Shown one piece after another: positions 1 to 8,858 of a stretch of 64,000 nt of DNA (the first letter of the stretch is position 1; every line of letters begins with the position of its first letter). Made by a program: the position numbers and the translations under genes. The DNA comes from Brevibacterium antiquum (GTDB taxonomy: Bacteria > Actinomycetota > Actinomycetes > Actinomycetales > Brevibacteriaceae). Location: positions 372,001 to 436,000 of the forward strand of contig NZ_JABASX010000002.1 of assembly GCF_016107655.1 (NCBI RefSeq), written 5' to 3'. The notes beneath the pieces were generated by a model that saw only the letters and a list, made by a program, of their open reading frames with translations, had not been told where the DNA came from and did not search any database.

Positions 1-693
1 CTGGCCATCAGCTTCATCATTCTGCTCGGCATCCTCCGTGCACCGCTCGTGGCGGGAACCCTGCTCGTGGTCAATGTGGCGTCCTCGGCCGCGGCGATCG
101 GCCTCGGCGCTTTCCTCAGCCGGACGGTGTTCGGTCAGGGAGCACTCGATGCTCAGGTGCCGATCCTCGCGTTCCTGTTCCTCGTGGCGCTGGGCATCGA
201 CTACTCGATCTTCCTGTCCCACCGGGCGAAGAAGGAATCGGTCGTCCACGGTGCCCGCCAGGGCATGATCGAAGCCGTCAGCCACACCGGCGGCGTGATC
301 ACCAGCGCCGGCATCGTCCTGGCCGGAGTGTTCGCAGCCCTGGGCATGCTGCCCCTGATGGTCCTGGGCCAGCTGGGACTCATCGTCGGAGTCGGCGTCC
401 TCGTCGACACCGTTCTCGTGCGCACGGTCATCGTTCCAGCCATCTTCGGCCTGGCCGGCAACCGGATGTGGTGGCCCAACAAGGCGATCACGAACTCGGA
501 GTACAAGTACGCCGATGCTGACGCCGCCGCAGCCGGTGACGAGGAGACTCGAAACCCCCAGCCAGCAGGCTCAGACCAGTCCTCGTCGGCCGGTGGCATG
601 GAGTCCGACGGCGCGTCGGCGGAGGGGACCCATCTCCTCGCCGAATCCGACCGGTACGAGGCCAGTGCCTCGGGAGGTCACGGCAGGCACTGA
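1..693 (+). CDS. MMPL-family (RND) transporter, C-terminal part
   Basis: The reading frame is open from base 1, so the gene starts outside the window and only about 230 C-terminal residues are seen. Several hydrophobic helices are visible. The fragment carries LGIDYS at about residues 64-69, which matches the GxDY element in a transmembrane helix of MmpL/RND exporters that is linked to proton movement. After the last helix there is a cytoplasmic tail rich in Ala, Glu and Ser. Family members export lipids or drugs across the membrane; the substrate cannot be read from this piece. A strong hairpin at 800-837 follows the gene. Confidence 0.85.
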   Translation: MAISFIILLGILRAPLVAGTLLVVNVASSAAAIGLGAFLSRTVFGQGALDAQVPILAFLFLVALGIDYSIFLSHRAKKESVVHGARQGMIEAVSHTGGVITSAGIVLAGVFAALGMLPLMVLGQLGLIVGVGVLVDTVLVRTVIVPAIFGLAGNRMWWPNKAITNSEYKYADADAAAAGDEETRNPQPAGSDQSSSAGGMESDGASAEGTHLLAESDRYEASASGGHGRH

Positions 694-701
694 CCATCGG
701 T

Positions 702-751
702 GCTGACCGCGGGCACGGACACAAAGCTGCTGACCGCGGGCACTGACTCAA
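702..751. repeat. short direct repeat downstream of MMPL gene
   Basis: Two 23-bp copies starting GCTGACCGCGGGCAC lie at 702-724 and 729-751 (27-bp period) and differ at two positions. They fall between the MMPL stop and its terminator. No function is evident; a local slippage duplication is the simplest reading. Confidence 0.5.
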
Positions 752-799
752 GGTGCCGAGAGCTGACACAGGCGGCTGACGCGGTCAGCTCACACGGGC

Positions 800-837
800 G
801 GGGCCCGGCCATCGAGACAACTCGGTGGCCGGGCCCC
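800..837 (+). terminator. hairpin terminator after MMPL gene
   Basis: Inverted arms at 800-816 and 821-837 form a 17-bp GC-rich stem with one G-T pair and an ACAA loop. There is no clear T-run after it. The position, between the MMPL gene and the next two-component operon, fits a transcription terminator. Confidence 0.65.
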
Positions 838-960
838 GTCGCCGCAAGCGTCGACCGCCGAAAAACGCACGCACTCGCCGCAGATGTGATTGAGTTGGCA
901 GGAATGACGACCGCAGGAATGACGACAAGCACGAAGAACGACTTGCAGGAAGGTGAAACC

Positions 961-2265
961 GTGGACACACGCGGGTGGACAGAGAGAACCATGGAGATCG
1001 GCCAGCACGCAATGGCCCTGGCTCTCACCGTGATCTCGTGCATCCGTGCCATCGACACCGGAGCGGCGCCCCTGGCCGCGATCGCCGTGAGCATCGTGTT
1101 CCTCGCCTGGTACGCCCTCGGTGCCGTCCGGGCCGCTCGCAGCGGCGCGATCGTCCTGGCCAAATGGTGGCTGCTGGTCCTCGCCGGTGCGTGGCTGTGC
1201 ACCTTGCTGGTCTCCGCCGAGTTCATCTGGATCGCCTTCGTCCTCTGGCTGCTCGCCGGTCACCTGTTCTCGTTGCGCATCGCCGTCGTCTTCACCGCGC
1301 TGACCTACATCGCGACGGTCGTGGCACCCCTGGCCCACTATGGTGCGGTCGGCACCGCGAGCATCATCGGATCGCTCATCGGCGCGGTCTTCGCGCTCGG
1401 CCTCTCCCGTGGCTACATCGAACTCCTGCGAGAAGGGCGCAGGCGCGAAGAGCTGCTGCAGTCCTTGGAGCTGGCTCACCAGAATCTGCTGGACCTGCAG
1501 GACGAACTGGCCCTGACCCAGCGCCATGCCGGTGAGATCCAGGAACGCACCCGCGTCTCCCGCGACATCCACGACACGATCGCGCAGGAGATCTCCTCGA
1601 TCCGTCTCATCGCCCACGCCGAGGTGGACAGGACCACCGATGAGCACGCGCAGCAGGTTCTGCGCCAAGTCGAGGACCTCGCCGCGCAGAGTTCGCGCGA
1701 CGTGCGCCGGATCATCGCCGCCCTCGCCCCGGCCGAGCTCGAGGACGGGGCGCTGACCGCGGCCATCCGACGACTGCTCACCCGCATGGAGGAGGACACC
1801 TCCATCCGCGGTCGCGTCGAGGTCGACGAGACCGTGCCCTCTCTGCCCGCCGAGGTGGAGGTTGCGCTGCTGCGGACCGCGCAGTCCGCGCTCGCCAACG
1901 TCAGACAGCACTCTCAAGCCTCGAGGGTCGTGGTCAGCCTCATGGACCTCGACGGATCGATCCGCATGGACATCGTCGACGACGGTGTCGGCATGGCCGA
2001 CCCGGAGGCGCGGAAGCGCGAATCGGAATCCGGTTTCGGACTCGACTTCATCGGCTCACGGATGCGCGAGCTGGGAGGCGAACTCGTCATCGAGACGACG
2101 CCCGGTTCGGGTTTCGCAATCTCGGCCACGCTGCCCAACAATCCGACCCTGATCTCACGATCGACGACCACGCCGAGCGGCAACGATGGTGGGGGCATCG
2201 GCAAGGACCACCTCGGCGAGGTTGACGATGGCATTGAACAAGGAACGCAAGGAGACAGCGCATGA
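961..2265 (+). CDS. NarL-type sensor histidine kinase
   Basis: Membrane sensor kinase of about 434 residues. The GTG at 961 is chosen because AGGAAGG lies just upstream; the frame is open further 5' but without coding character. The N-terminal half has about six hydrophobic helices and no obvious extracellular sensor domain, which suggests that it senses within the membrane. A coiled linker leads to the HisKA_3 motif SRDIHDT with the phospho-accepting His at about residue 204, and then an HATPase_c domain with DDGVGM and GFGLDFIG boxes. The gene overlaps the regulator at 2262 by 4 nt, so the two form a cognate pair. The signal is unknown. Confidence 0.88.
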   Translation: MDTRGWTERTMEIGQHAMALALTVISCIRAIDTGAAPLAAIAVSIVFLAWYALGAVRAARSGAIVLAKWWLLVLAGAWLCTLLVSAEFIWIAFVLWLLAGHLFSLRIAVVFTALTYIATVVAPLAHYGAVGTASIIGSLIGAVFALGLSRGYIELLREGRRREELLQSLELAHQNLLDLQDELALTQRHAGEIQERTRVSRDIHDTIAQEISSIRLIAHAEVDRTTDEHAQQVLRQVEDLAAQSSRDVRRIIAALAPAELEDGALTAAIRRLLTRMEEDTSIRGRVEVDETVPSLPAEVEVALLRTAQSALANVRQHSQASRVVVSLMDLDGSIRMDIVDDGVGMADPEARKRESESGFGLDFIGSRMRELGGELVIETTPGSGFAISATLPNNPTLISRSTTTPSGNDGGGIGKDHLGEVDDGIEQGTQGDSA

Positions 2266-2882
2266 GCATTCGAGTGATTCTCGTCGACGACCATCCCGTG
2301 GTGCGGGCCGGCCTGCGGTCCGTCATCGACGCCCCCGACCATATCGCTGTCGTCGGTGAGGCCGGCAGCGGCGAGGAAGCACTGGAAGCAGTCGCTGAGC
2401 TCGCGCCCGACGTGGTGATGTGCGATCTGCGACTGGGCGAGGGCATCGACGGCATCGAGGTGACGAAGCGGCTCAACGCCTTGCCGCAGAAGCCTGCGGT
2501 CCTCATCCTCACGACCTTCGACAACGATTCGGAGATCGTCGCCGCACTCAACGCCGGAGCGTCCGGGTATCTGCTCAAGGACATCAACCCCGAGGACATT
2601 TCGACTGCGATCGAGAAGGCCTCACGCGGGGAGACCTATCTGCCGCCCGAGATCTCGTCGAAGGTCGTCGCCGCGATGCGAAATCCGGGCCCGAAGCTGA
2701 CCCGACGGGAACGCGATGTGGTGAAGCTGCTGGCCACCGGTGCCTCGAACGCACAGATCGCACAGGAGCTCTTCGTCACCGAGGCGACCGTGAAGAGCCA
2801 TCTGGTCAACGTGTTCACGAAGCTGGGCGTGGACTCTCGTTCCCGCGCCATCCGTGTCGCCGAGGACCAGGGGCTGGTGTAG
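2262..2882 (+). CDS. NarL/LuxR-family response regulator
   Basis: A 206-residue regulator. The receiver domain has the acidic pair DD at 9-10, the phospho-acceptor Asp55 in MCDLRL and a Lys in LLKD. The C-terminal GerE/LuxR helix-turn-helix begins at LTRRERDVV and ends near TKLGVDSRSRA. Its ATG overlaps the kinase stop (ATGA), so it is translationally coupled and is almost certainly the cognate partner. The target genes are not evident; the MMPL exporter upstream and chrA downstream are candidates by position only. Confidence 0.9.
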   Translation: MSIRVILVDDHPVVRAGLRSVIDAPDHIAVVGEAGSGEEALEAVAELAPDVVMCDLRLGEGIDGIEVTKRLNALPQKPAVLILTTFDNDSEIVAALNAGASGYLLKDINPEDISTAIEKASRGETYLPPEISSKVVAAMRNPGPKLTRRERDVVKLLATGASNAQIAQELFVTEATVKSHLVNVFTKLGVDSRSRAIRVAEDQGLV

Positions 2883-2994
2883 CAGCCGCCGGCGCGGAAT
2901 CGGACTCCAGGAGGCTGGGCCCAAAAATTGTCCTGAAGTTCATCGATCTTCACCGGCGGACTGTCGATTCGCATGAGGCACCGAGGCCAGAATA

Positions 2995-4287
2995 GTGAGA
3001 ATGGGCGAATCGACGACAGACGTGCGGCAGGGACGCAGGCATCCCGGCACGATCAGGGAAGTGTTCTGGGCATTCCTGCGCCTCGGCGTGACCTCGTTCG
3101 GCGGGCCAGTCGCACACCTGGGATTCTTCCGGGAGACCTTCGTTGAGCGGCGGAAATGGCTCTCCGACGGCACCTACGCGGACCTTGTGGCGCTCTGTCA
3201 GTTCCTTCCCGGTCCCGCCTCGAGCCAGGTGGGCATGGCGATCGGACTGCAGCGAGCAGGCATCGGCGGTCTGCTCGCTGCCTGGTTCGCCTTCACCATG
3301 CCCTCGGCCATTGTGCTGGTCGCCTTCGCCTTCGGCATCACCTCACTGGGTGATGACGCGAACATGGGATGGCTGTACGGGCTGAAGGCGGCCGCGGTCG
3401 CCGTAGTGGCTCAAGCGGTGCTGGGAATGGCGAAGAACCTCACCCCAGATGCCAAACGCGCCACCATCGCCGGCACCGCAATGATCATCATCCTGCTGGT
3501 CCCGAACCCCTTCGTTCAGGTTGCGGCAATCGTGGTGGGCGCCGTCATCGGACTCGTCTGGCTGCGTCGAGAAGCCGCTGCGGTCACCGGCAGTCAGAGT
3601 CCGGATGCGGGTGCGCGGCCCGCTGGAGACGAAGCGCGAGGCGATTTCGGGGCGCGACACGACGCCGGCGTGCGCATCTCCCGCAGGGTCGGTGCCGTCG
3701 CTCTGACTGCCTTCGTAGTGCTGCTTGTGGCACTGCCGATCCTGACTGCAGTGACCGGAGACTCGAATCTGCGCTTGGTCGACGTCTTCTACCGCGCCGG
3801 TGCTCTCGTCTTCGGCGGCGGTCACGTCGTGCTGCCTCTGCTCGAGACAGAAACAGTCGTGACGGGTCTGGTGGGACACGATTCATTTCTCGCCGGATAC
3901 GGCGCTGCCCAGGCGGTGCCGGGTCCGCTGTTCACATTCGCAGCGTTCCTCGGGGCCTCTACGACGGCGGGGCCGACGGGACTGATCGGTGCCGGCATCG
4001 CCTTGGTGGCGATCTTCCTGCCGGCAGCGCTCCTGGTCATCGCTGCTCTGCCTTTCTGGGAGCGCCTGCGTCGTGCACCCTCTGTGCGGCGGGCACTGCT
4101 GGGAGTCAACGCGGCCGTGGTGGGCATCCTGGCGGCCGCTCTCTATGACCCGGTGTTCACCCAGGGCGTCACCTCGCCTGCCACTCTGGCGCTGGCGGTC
4201 GCCGTCTTCATCGCCCAGGTGAAGTGGCAGCTGCCGGCATGGGCCGCCGTCATCGCCGCAGGCCTGATCGGGTTCGCGTTCCTCTGA
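2995..4287 (+). CDS. chrA: chromate transporter, ChrA family (two CHR domains)
   Basis: A protein of 430 residues, the usual length of two-domain ChrA proteins. The first CHR domain has RLGVTSFGGPVAHLG and CQFLPGPASSQVG. The second, after a hydrophilic loop near residue 200, repeats the pattern as AGALVFGGGHVVLPLLE and AVPGPLFTFAAFLG. Such proteins move chromate, and possibly sulfate-like anions, across the membrane. GTG 2995 has a GAGG sequence 8 nt upstream; ATG 3001 is an alternative. No chrB-type regulator or sulfur gene is adjacent, so the true anion is uncertain. Confidence 0.88.
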   Translation: MRMGESTTDVRQGRRHPGTIREVFWAFLRLGVTSFGGPVAHLGFFRETFVERRKWLSDGTYADLVALCQFLPGPASSQVGMAIGLQRAGIGGLLAAWFAFTMPSAIVLVAFAFGITSLGDDANMGWLYGLKAAAVAVVAQAVLGMAKNLTPDAKRATIAGTAMIIILLVPNPFVQVAAIVVGAVIGLVWLRREAAAVTGSQSPDAGARPAGDEARGDFGARHDAGVRISRRVGAVALTAFVVLLVALPILTAVTGDSNLRLVDVFYRAGALVFGGGHVVLPLLETETVVTGLVGHDSFLAGYGAAQAVPGPLFTFAAFLGASTTAGPTGLIGAGIALVAIFLPAALLVIAALPFWERLRRAPSVRRALLGVNAAVVGILAAALYDPVFTQGVTSPATLALAVAVFIAQVKWQLPAWAAVIAAGLIGFAFL

Positions 4288-4636
4288 CAGACAGCGATGG
4301 TGTTGACATCCCATTCGGATTCGCCGAAACACACATGGAGCGTCGCCACCCCTGTGTGTGCACCGGGGTCTCGACACGACGGCGGTGTGTCGAAGCTCGG
4401 AAGCCTGATGCAGACACGAATAATCAAGAACGTGCCGATTGCGTCAGACTGTAAGTTGAATAACTGATAAGTAACCGTTTGCGATGTCGCACCTGGTAGC
4501 AGGCCTGTCGTTTCACGCGTCGACGCTTGAAAAGTGGCCTGGAGCCCGGGCTCAACTGTGATGGTTCTTCTCCTCCGGGTAGGCTCTTCCATGCAGATCG
4601 GCAGTCCATGCCGGTCGAGACTGGTGGAGGCGAGCG
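4288..4636. other. 349-bp intergenic region without a gene
   Basis: No convincing coding frame lies on either strand between chrA and the serine hydrolase. Base composition is less GC-rich near 4420-4480, which could hold the promoter of the hydrolase gene. A perfect 12-bp palindrome GAGCCCGGGCTC lies at 4542-4553. No recognised riboswitch or RNA gene is seen. Confidence 0.4.
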
Positions 4637-6322
4637 ATGGCAGATGGGGACAAGACACTGCCCGGTTCCCTCGACGAACCTGGCGTACGCCGCTTCGGAG
4701 CACTTTCGGGAAACACCAAAGGCATCAGTCCGCAGACGGAGCAGACCGGCGACAGCGCCTCCTCGACCGAACCTCCGTCAGAGCCGCCAGCCGAGCCGCC
4801 GCTGCCGCGCGCCGGCGAACTCACCTCAGCGAGCGAAGACGCCATCGTCGATCCTTCCGAGGCGATCCTCGAACGCATCGATCTCGACTCCTGGAAGTGG
4901 CCGAAGTACTTCGCCTTCGCTCTGACGCGCATGGAGGAGATCTTCCCAACTGGAGGCATTCCGCGCGGGATCGGCCCTGTCCGCGAGCTTGTGACCGAAG
5001 AGAACGATTTCCGTCCCCTGCCCATCGACCGCGAGAAGTGGTCCGGCGCTGACGAGAGTTGGTCGACCGTCGGCGACGTTCTGGCCAACACATTCACCGA
5101 CGCCTGGATGGTCTCCCGCGACGGGATCGCGCTGGAAGAGGAATACGCCTGGCCGATGAAGCCTGCGCGCCAGCACATGCTGTTCTCGATCAGCAAGTCC
5201 ATCGTCTCCGCGGTCGTCGGCGCACTCACCGACGCGGGCCTCCTCTCCCCAAGCGACCTGGTCACCACCCGCGTGCCCGCACTGTCCGAGAGCGGATATG
5301 CCGGGGCGACCATCCGCGACCTCCTCGACATGCGATCGGGCGTCAAGTTCTCCGAGGAATACCTCAAGGAAGGATCCGAGATCCGGGACCTGTTCGAGGC
5401 GGTCGACTTCGCGCCGCGGACAGCCACCTCGGCGAACGGAATCAAGGACTTCCTCAAGGGCCTGACCAGCGACCGCGAGCACGGCGGTGCCTACGTCTAT
5501 CGCAGCTGCGAGACCGACGTCCTAGCCTGGATCTGCGAAGCCGTCGTCGGGCAGCCCTTCTCCGTCATCGCCAGCGAATACGTATGGTCGAAGATCGGTG
5601 CGGCCCACGCGGCCCAGGTCTGCCAGGACCGGTGGGGCGGGTCCATCGCCGACGGCGCCATCAGCACCACCCTGCGCGACCTGACCAGGTTCGGTGAGAT
5701 GATCGCCCGCGGCGGAACCACGGCCGAGGGAGAACGTGTCCTCTCAAGCCAGTGGATCGACGACATCTTCACCGGAGCGGCTGATTCCGCCCAGGTCTTC
5801 GCCGACTCCCCGTCGGGCCAGTCCTACCCGGGCGGAATGTACCGCAGCCAGTTCTGGGTGCCCTCGGCCAGCCGCGACGTGGTCATCGGCATCGGCATCC
5901 ACGGCCAGATGCTCTACATCGACCGCGCCACCCAGACCGTGGGCGTCAAGCTCTCCAGCGACCCCCAGCCAGTGAGCCTGGCCCACCAGCATGGCACCCT
6001 GGCCATGTTCGAGGCCATCGCCGAGGCGGTTCCCCCGAAGGCTGGATCCGCGACTGTATCGCCGGTGGCGTCCGCAGTCGAACCCTCGAGTAATCTCGGC
6101 AGTGCGGCTCCCGAAGCCCCAGCTCGGAGCGCTTCAGCGCCAGCACCGGGCACTGCCGTGGCAGGTGCGCCCGCACCAGATGTCCCAACTCCGCAGGCTG
6201 CAGCTGCGCACGCCGCGGTTCCCCGCGCTGCAGCAGGCACCCTGATTCCGAACGTGGCCGCACCCGCCGCTGCCGCTAGCATCGCACCACAGCAGTACGT
6301 GCCTCAGCCCGGCATCGTCTGA
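4637..6322 (+). CDS. serine hydrolase, beta-lactamase/NylB-like fold
   Basis: A 561-residue protein. ATG 4637 is preceded by GGAGG. Residues 1-75 are a polar Pro/Glu/Ser-rich leader without a signal peptide. The catalytic domain (about 90-455) has the SxxK motif SISK at 184-187 and a YxS motif at 288-290, as in class C beta-lactamase-like esterases and 6-aminohexanoate-dimer hydrolase. A tail of about 90 residues made mostly of Ala, Pro, Ser and Val follows and looks disordered. The substrate is unknown; an ester or amide of a small molecule is likely for the family. It stands alone between chrA and the AhpD-like gene. Confidence 0.82.
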   Translation: MADGDKTLPGSLDEPGVRRFGALSGNTKGISPQTEQTGDSASSTEPPSEPPAEPPLPRAGELTSASEDAIVDPSEAILERIDLDSWKWPKYFAFALTRMEEIFPTGGIPRGIGPVRELVTEENDFRPLPIDREKWSGADESWSTVGDVLANTFTDAWMVSRDGIALEEEYAWPMKPARQHMLFSISKSIVSAVVGALTDAGLLSPSDLVTTRVPALSESGYAGATIRDLLDMRSGVKFSEEYLKEGSEIRDLFEAVDFAPRTATSANGIKDFLKGLTSDREHGGAYVYRSCETDVLAWICEAVVGQPFSVIASEYVWSKIGAAHAAQVCQDRWGGSIADGAISTTLRDLTRFGEMIARGGTTAEGERVLSSQWIDDIFTGAADSAQVFADSPSGQSYPGGMYRSQFWVPSASRDVVIGIGIHGQMLYIDRATQTVGVKLSSDPQPVSLAHQHGTLAMFEAIAEAVPPKAGSATVSPVASAVEPSSNLGSAAPEAPARSASAPAPGTAVAGAPAPDVPTPQAAAAHAAVPRAAAGTLIPNVAAPAAAASIAPQQYVPQPGIV

Positions 6323-6435
6323 CTCGCGTTCAAACGCCGCTGCCCGCCCGCGTATGACGAAAACGGATGCATCCCACTGCTTCTGGCTGTAGCGTGACGA
6401 ATTGGAACGATTTCGATCCCAGGAGGTAGCGCACC

Positions 6436-6777
6436 ATGACTGATTTCTTCGATCGCGAAGGCGACGGAAAGTACGATAAGGCCTACAAGGAGACCACCCC
6501 GGACATCCTCAAGGCCTTCGGCGATTTCAACAATGCCGTCTTCGCTGAGGACGGGCGTGAGATTCCGCTGAAGTACCGCGAGCTCATCGCCTATGCCGTC
6601 GGACTGACCACCCAGTGCGCCTACTGCATCGATGCGCACTCGAACGCGGCGGTCAAGGCCGGTGCCTCGGAGACCGAGCTGGCAGAGACAGCATGGACTG
6701 CCTCGGCGATTCGGGCCGGCGGCGCATTCGCCCACGGCCGCCTCGGCTTCAAGCTCACCGGAGCCCACGACCACTGA
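6436..6777 (+). CDS. carboxymuconolactone decarboxylase-family protein (AhpD-like)
   Basis: An all-helical protein of 113 residues with the AhpD-type redox motif CAYC at 61-64 followed by a conserved His at 68. That arrangement supports a peroxidase-like or disulfide-reductant role rather than true lactone decarboxylation. An excellent Shine-Dalgarno sequence AGGAGGT precedes the ATG. It may be monocistronic; the GlxA-like regulator begins 65 bp downstream with its own promoter-like box. The electron partner is not encoded nearby. Confidence 0.88.
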   Translation: MTDFFDREGDGKYDKAYKETTPDILKAFGDFNNAVFAEDGREIPLKYRELIAYAVGLTTQCAYCIDAHSNAAVKAGASETELAETAWTASAIRAGGAFAHGRLGFKLTGAHDH

Positions 6778-6842
6778 GTCCGACCGCTGCTCTGTTCCAT
6801 TGCTGGTCTGAGCGGTCTGATTGCCTAGACTGAAGAGCAATC

Positions 6843-7880
6843 ATGACTGAAGACTCCCGAACACCACTGCGCGGAACACCCCGTTCGCAGCCGCACCGAA
6901 TTCTCGTGCTGGCTCTGAGCGGGGTGTCTGCCATTGACCTCGGCGTCCCCGTCCAGGTATTCGGCCGCGGCTCCAACGCGGTCAGCCCCACCGCATCGGT
7001 CCACCCCAGCGGCATCCTCCCGGGCGGAACTTGGCCGTATTCGGTCGAAGTCTGTGGGGCCGCTCCCGGTCCGGTCGCTGGGGCAGACGGTTTGACTTAC
7101 AGCGTCGACATCGGCCTCGACGCGCTGGAATCGGCAGACACCATCGTCATCCCCGGCGCCACCTCGGTCGTCGACGATGAGCCATCGGCGGCCGTTGTCG
7201 GCGCTCTGCTCTCCGCGTTCGAACGCGGCGCTCGGATCGCCGCAATCTCGACCGGGACCTTCGTCCTCGCACGCACCGGTCTGCTCGCAGGCCGGCGTGC
7301 CACGACCCACTGGTCCACGGCGAAGGAGCTGGCCCGACGCTATCCCTCGATCGAGGTCGACGAGAACGTCCTGTTCATCGATGAAGGACCGTTGCTGACC
7401 TCGGCAGGAGCAGCCTCGGCGATCGATCTCTGTCTCCACCTCATCCGCCGCGACCACGGTGTGGGGCTGTCCAACCAGGTCGCCCGCCGGTTGGTTGCGG
7501 CCGCTTACCGCAGTGCCGGGCAGGCCCAATATGTGCCGCGCAGCGTGCCCGATCCGCTCGGCGAGGTCTTCGCCGACACCAGGCAATGGGCCCTGCAGCA
7601 CCTCGGCGAATCACTGACGCTCACTGACCTCGCGGCAAATGCGGGAGTCTCCGTACGCACCTTCTCGCGGCGCTTCGTCGACGATACCGGATACACCCCG
7701 ATGCAGTGGGTGCTCAGAGCCCGCGTCGATCTGGCCAGGGAACTCCTGGAGAACAGCGACTTGGGGATCGAACAGATCGCTGACCAGGTGGGGCTCGGCA
7801 CCGGAGCGAATCTGCGCATGCACTTCCAGCGCATCCTCTCGACCTCTCCCAATGAATATCGGCACACGTTCTCCGGGTGA
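6843..7880 (+). CDS. GlxA-like transcriptional regulator (DJ-1/PfpI domain plus AraC HTH)
   Basis: A 345-residue regulator. The N-terminal DJ-1/PfpI-like domain (about 15-190) starts with LVLALSGVSAIDLGVP. Its nucleophile-elbow region reads STGTFVLA, so the catalytic Cys of active DJ-1 enzymes is absent and the domain is probably a ligand sensor. The C-terminal AraC/XylS double HTH spans about 240-345, with the second HTH in IEQIADQVGLGTGANLRMHF. A TAGACT box ends 11 nt before the ATG and no strong Shine-Dalgarno is present, so the mRNA may have a very short leader. Neither target nor effector can be assigned. Confidence 0.88.
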   Translation: MTEDSRTPLRGTPRSQPHRILVLALSGVSAIDLGVPVQVFGRGSNAVSPTASVHPSGILPGGTWPYSVEVCGAAPGPVAGADGLTYSVDIGLDALESADTIVIPGATSVVDDEPSAAVVGALLSAFERGARIAAISTGTFVLARTGLLAGRRATTHWSTAKELARRYPSIEVDENVLFIDEGPLLTSAGAASAIDLCLHLIRRDHGVGLSNQVARRLVAAAYRSAGQAQYVPRSVPDPLGEVFADTRQWALQHLGESLTLTDLAANAGVSVRTFSRRFVDDTGYTPMQWVLRARVDLARELLENSDLGIEQIADQVGLGTGANLRMHFQRILSTSPNEYRHTFSG

Positions 7881-7962
7881 TTCTGGGGAAGGTTCGGCCG
7901 GAGGTCTCGCCTGTGCGGCGGTGGTGGCCCATACGCGTAGATGCCTCATGCGCGCAGAGGTC

Positions 7963-8748
7963 TCACACGGTGGTGGGGAGAACGCCGCCTTCGACACGAA
8001 GCGCGGCGCCATTGGTTGCCGACGACTTCGCGCTGGCCAGATAGGTCACCAGATTCGCTATCTCCTCGGGTTCGATGAAGCGTTGGATGAGCGAGGACTC
8101 ACGTACGAGTGTGGACTTCAACGCCTGAGGAGAGAGCGACTGTGCGGAAGCGATCTGTTCGACCGTGTCTGCTACGCCGGTGGAATAGGTCGGACCGCCC
8201 AGTACGGTGTTGACCGTGACACCGGTGCCCCGGGTGAGTTTCGCGAGGCCGTTGCTGAGCGCGAGCGCAGCAGCCTTGGTCGCCCCGTAGTGGATCATGT
8301 CACCAGGCACATCCACGGCGGACTCGGTGCCGACGAAGATGATTCGGCCCCACCCCTGCTTCAGCATCGGCTTGAGGAGATGACGTGAGAGCCGGACCCC
8401 ACTCATCACATTGATCTCGAATAGCCGGGACCACTCCGCGTCCGAGATCTCCTCAAATGGAGACACCTCGAAGTGTCCCACATTGTTGACCAGCACATCC
8501 ACGGGTTCGAGTGCGTCGAGGAGTGCATTGACTTGCCCTGAGTCAGCCAAATCAGCGGCCATCCCCGAGATATCGCAGCCGGGCACCAGGGAGCGAAGAC
8601 TCTCAAGGGCTTCGGACACGCGGTGCCCATCGCGACCGTTGATCACTATGGTGGCGCCCTCTGCGGCCAGGCTTGCGGCCACCGCGAATCCGATGCCCTG
8701 GGTGGAGCCGCTGACGAATGCCCTTTTGCCTGAGATCTCTGTGTCCAC
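7963..8748 (-). CDS. SDR-family NAD(P)-dependent oxidoreductase
   Basis: About 261 residues, the normal size of a classical short-chain dehydrogenase. The start is set at GTG 8748, which has AAAGGA upstream; an upstream ATG at 8787 lacks this. The cofactor motif is GSTQGIG near the N terminus, followed by NNVG after beta-4, catalytic Ser in VGTESA, and YGATK as the YxxxK pair. The substrate is unknown. It is divergent from a MarR gene, with two near-identical operator-like sites between them, so MarR probably represses it and may respond to the enzyme's substrate. Confidence 0.88.
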   Translation of the reverse strand: MDTEISGKRAFVSGSTQGIGFAVAASLAAEGATIVINGRDGHRVSEALESLRSLVPGCDISGMAADLADSGQVNALLDALEPVDVLVNNVGHFEVSPFEEISDAEWSRLFEINVMSGVRLSRHLLKPMLKQGWGRIIFVGTESAVDVPGDMIHYGATKAAALALSNGLAKLTRGTGVTVNTVLGGPTYSTGVADTVEQIASAQSLSPQALKSTLVRESSLIQRFIEPEEIANLVTYLASAKSSATNGAALRVEGGVLPTTV

Positions 8749-8787
8749 GGTGCATCTGTCCTTTCGTGCCGCCGTGCACGGCAGCAA

Positions 8788-8841
8788 TTACTTTCCTGAG
8801 TAAGTGAATCGTAGATGTTTTAACTTTCCCAGACAAGTGAA
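8788..8841. promoter_or_regulatory. paired operator sites for the divergent SDR/MarR promoters
   Basis: Two 21-bp sites, 8788-8808 and 8821-8841, share both arms: ACTTTCC on the left and AAGTGAA on the right (15 of 21 positions identical). Their starts are 33 bp apart, about three helical turns. The second site ends 4 bp before a TAGACT box (8846-8851) that serves the MarR gene. This placement fits autorepression by MarR and co-repression of the SDR gene. Confidence 0.65.
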
Positions 8842-8858
8842 ATGTTAGACTGGCGCTC

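Noticed and set aside
790..1917. 375-residue open frame on the minus strand opposite the first sensor kinase
   Set aside because: It is antisense to clear HisKA_3/HATPase motifs, has a composition typical of shadow frames in GC-rich DNA and has no ribosome site or family motif.
4288..4636. riboswitch or small RNA upstream of the serine hydrolase
   Set aside because: Only a short palindrome and a slightly AT-richer part are visible; no known aptamer pattern or terminator pair could be recognised.
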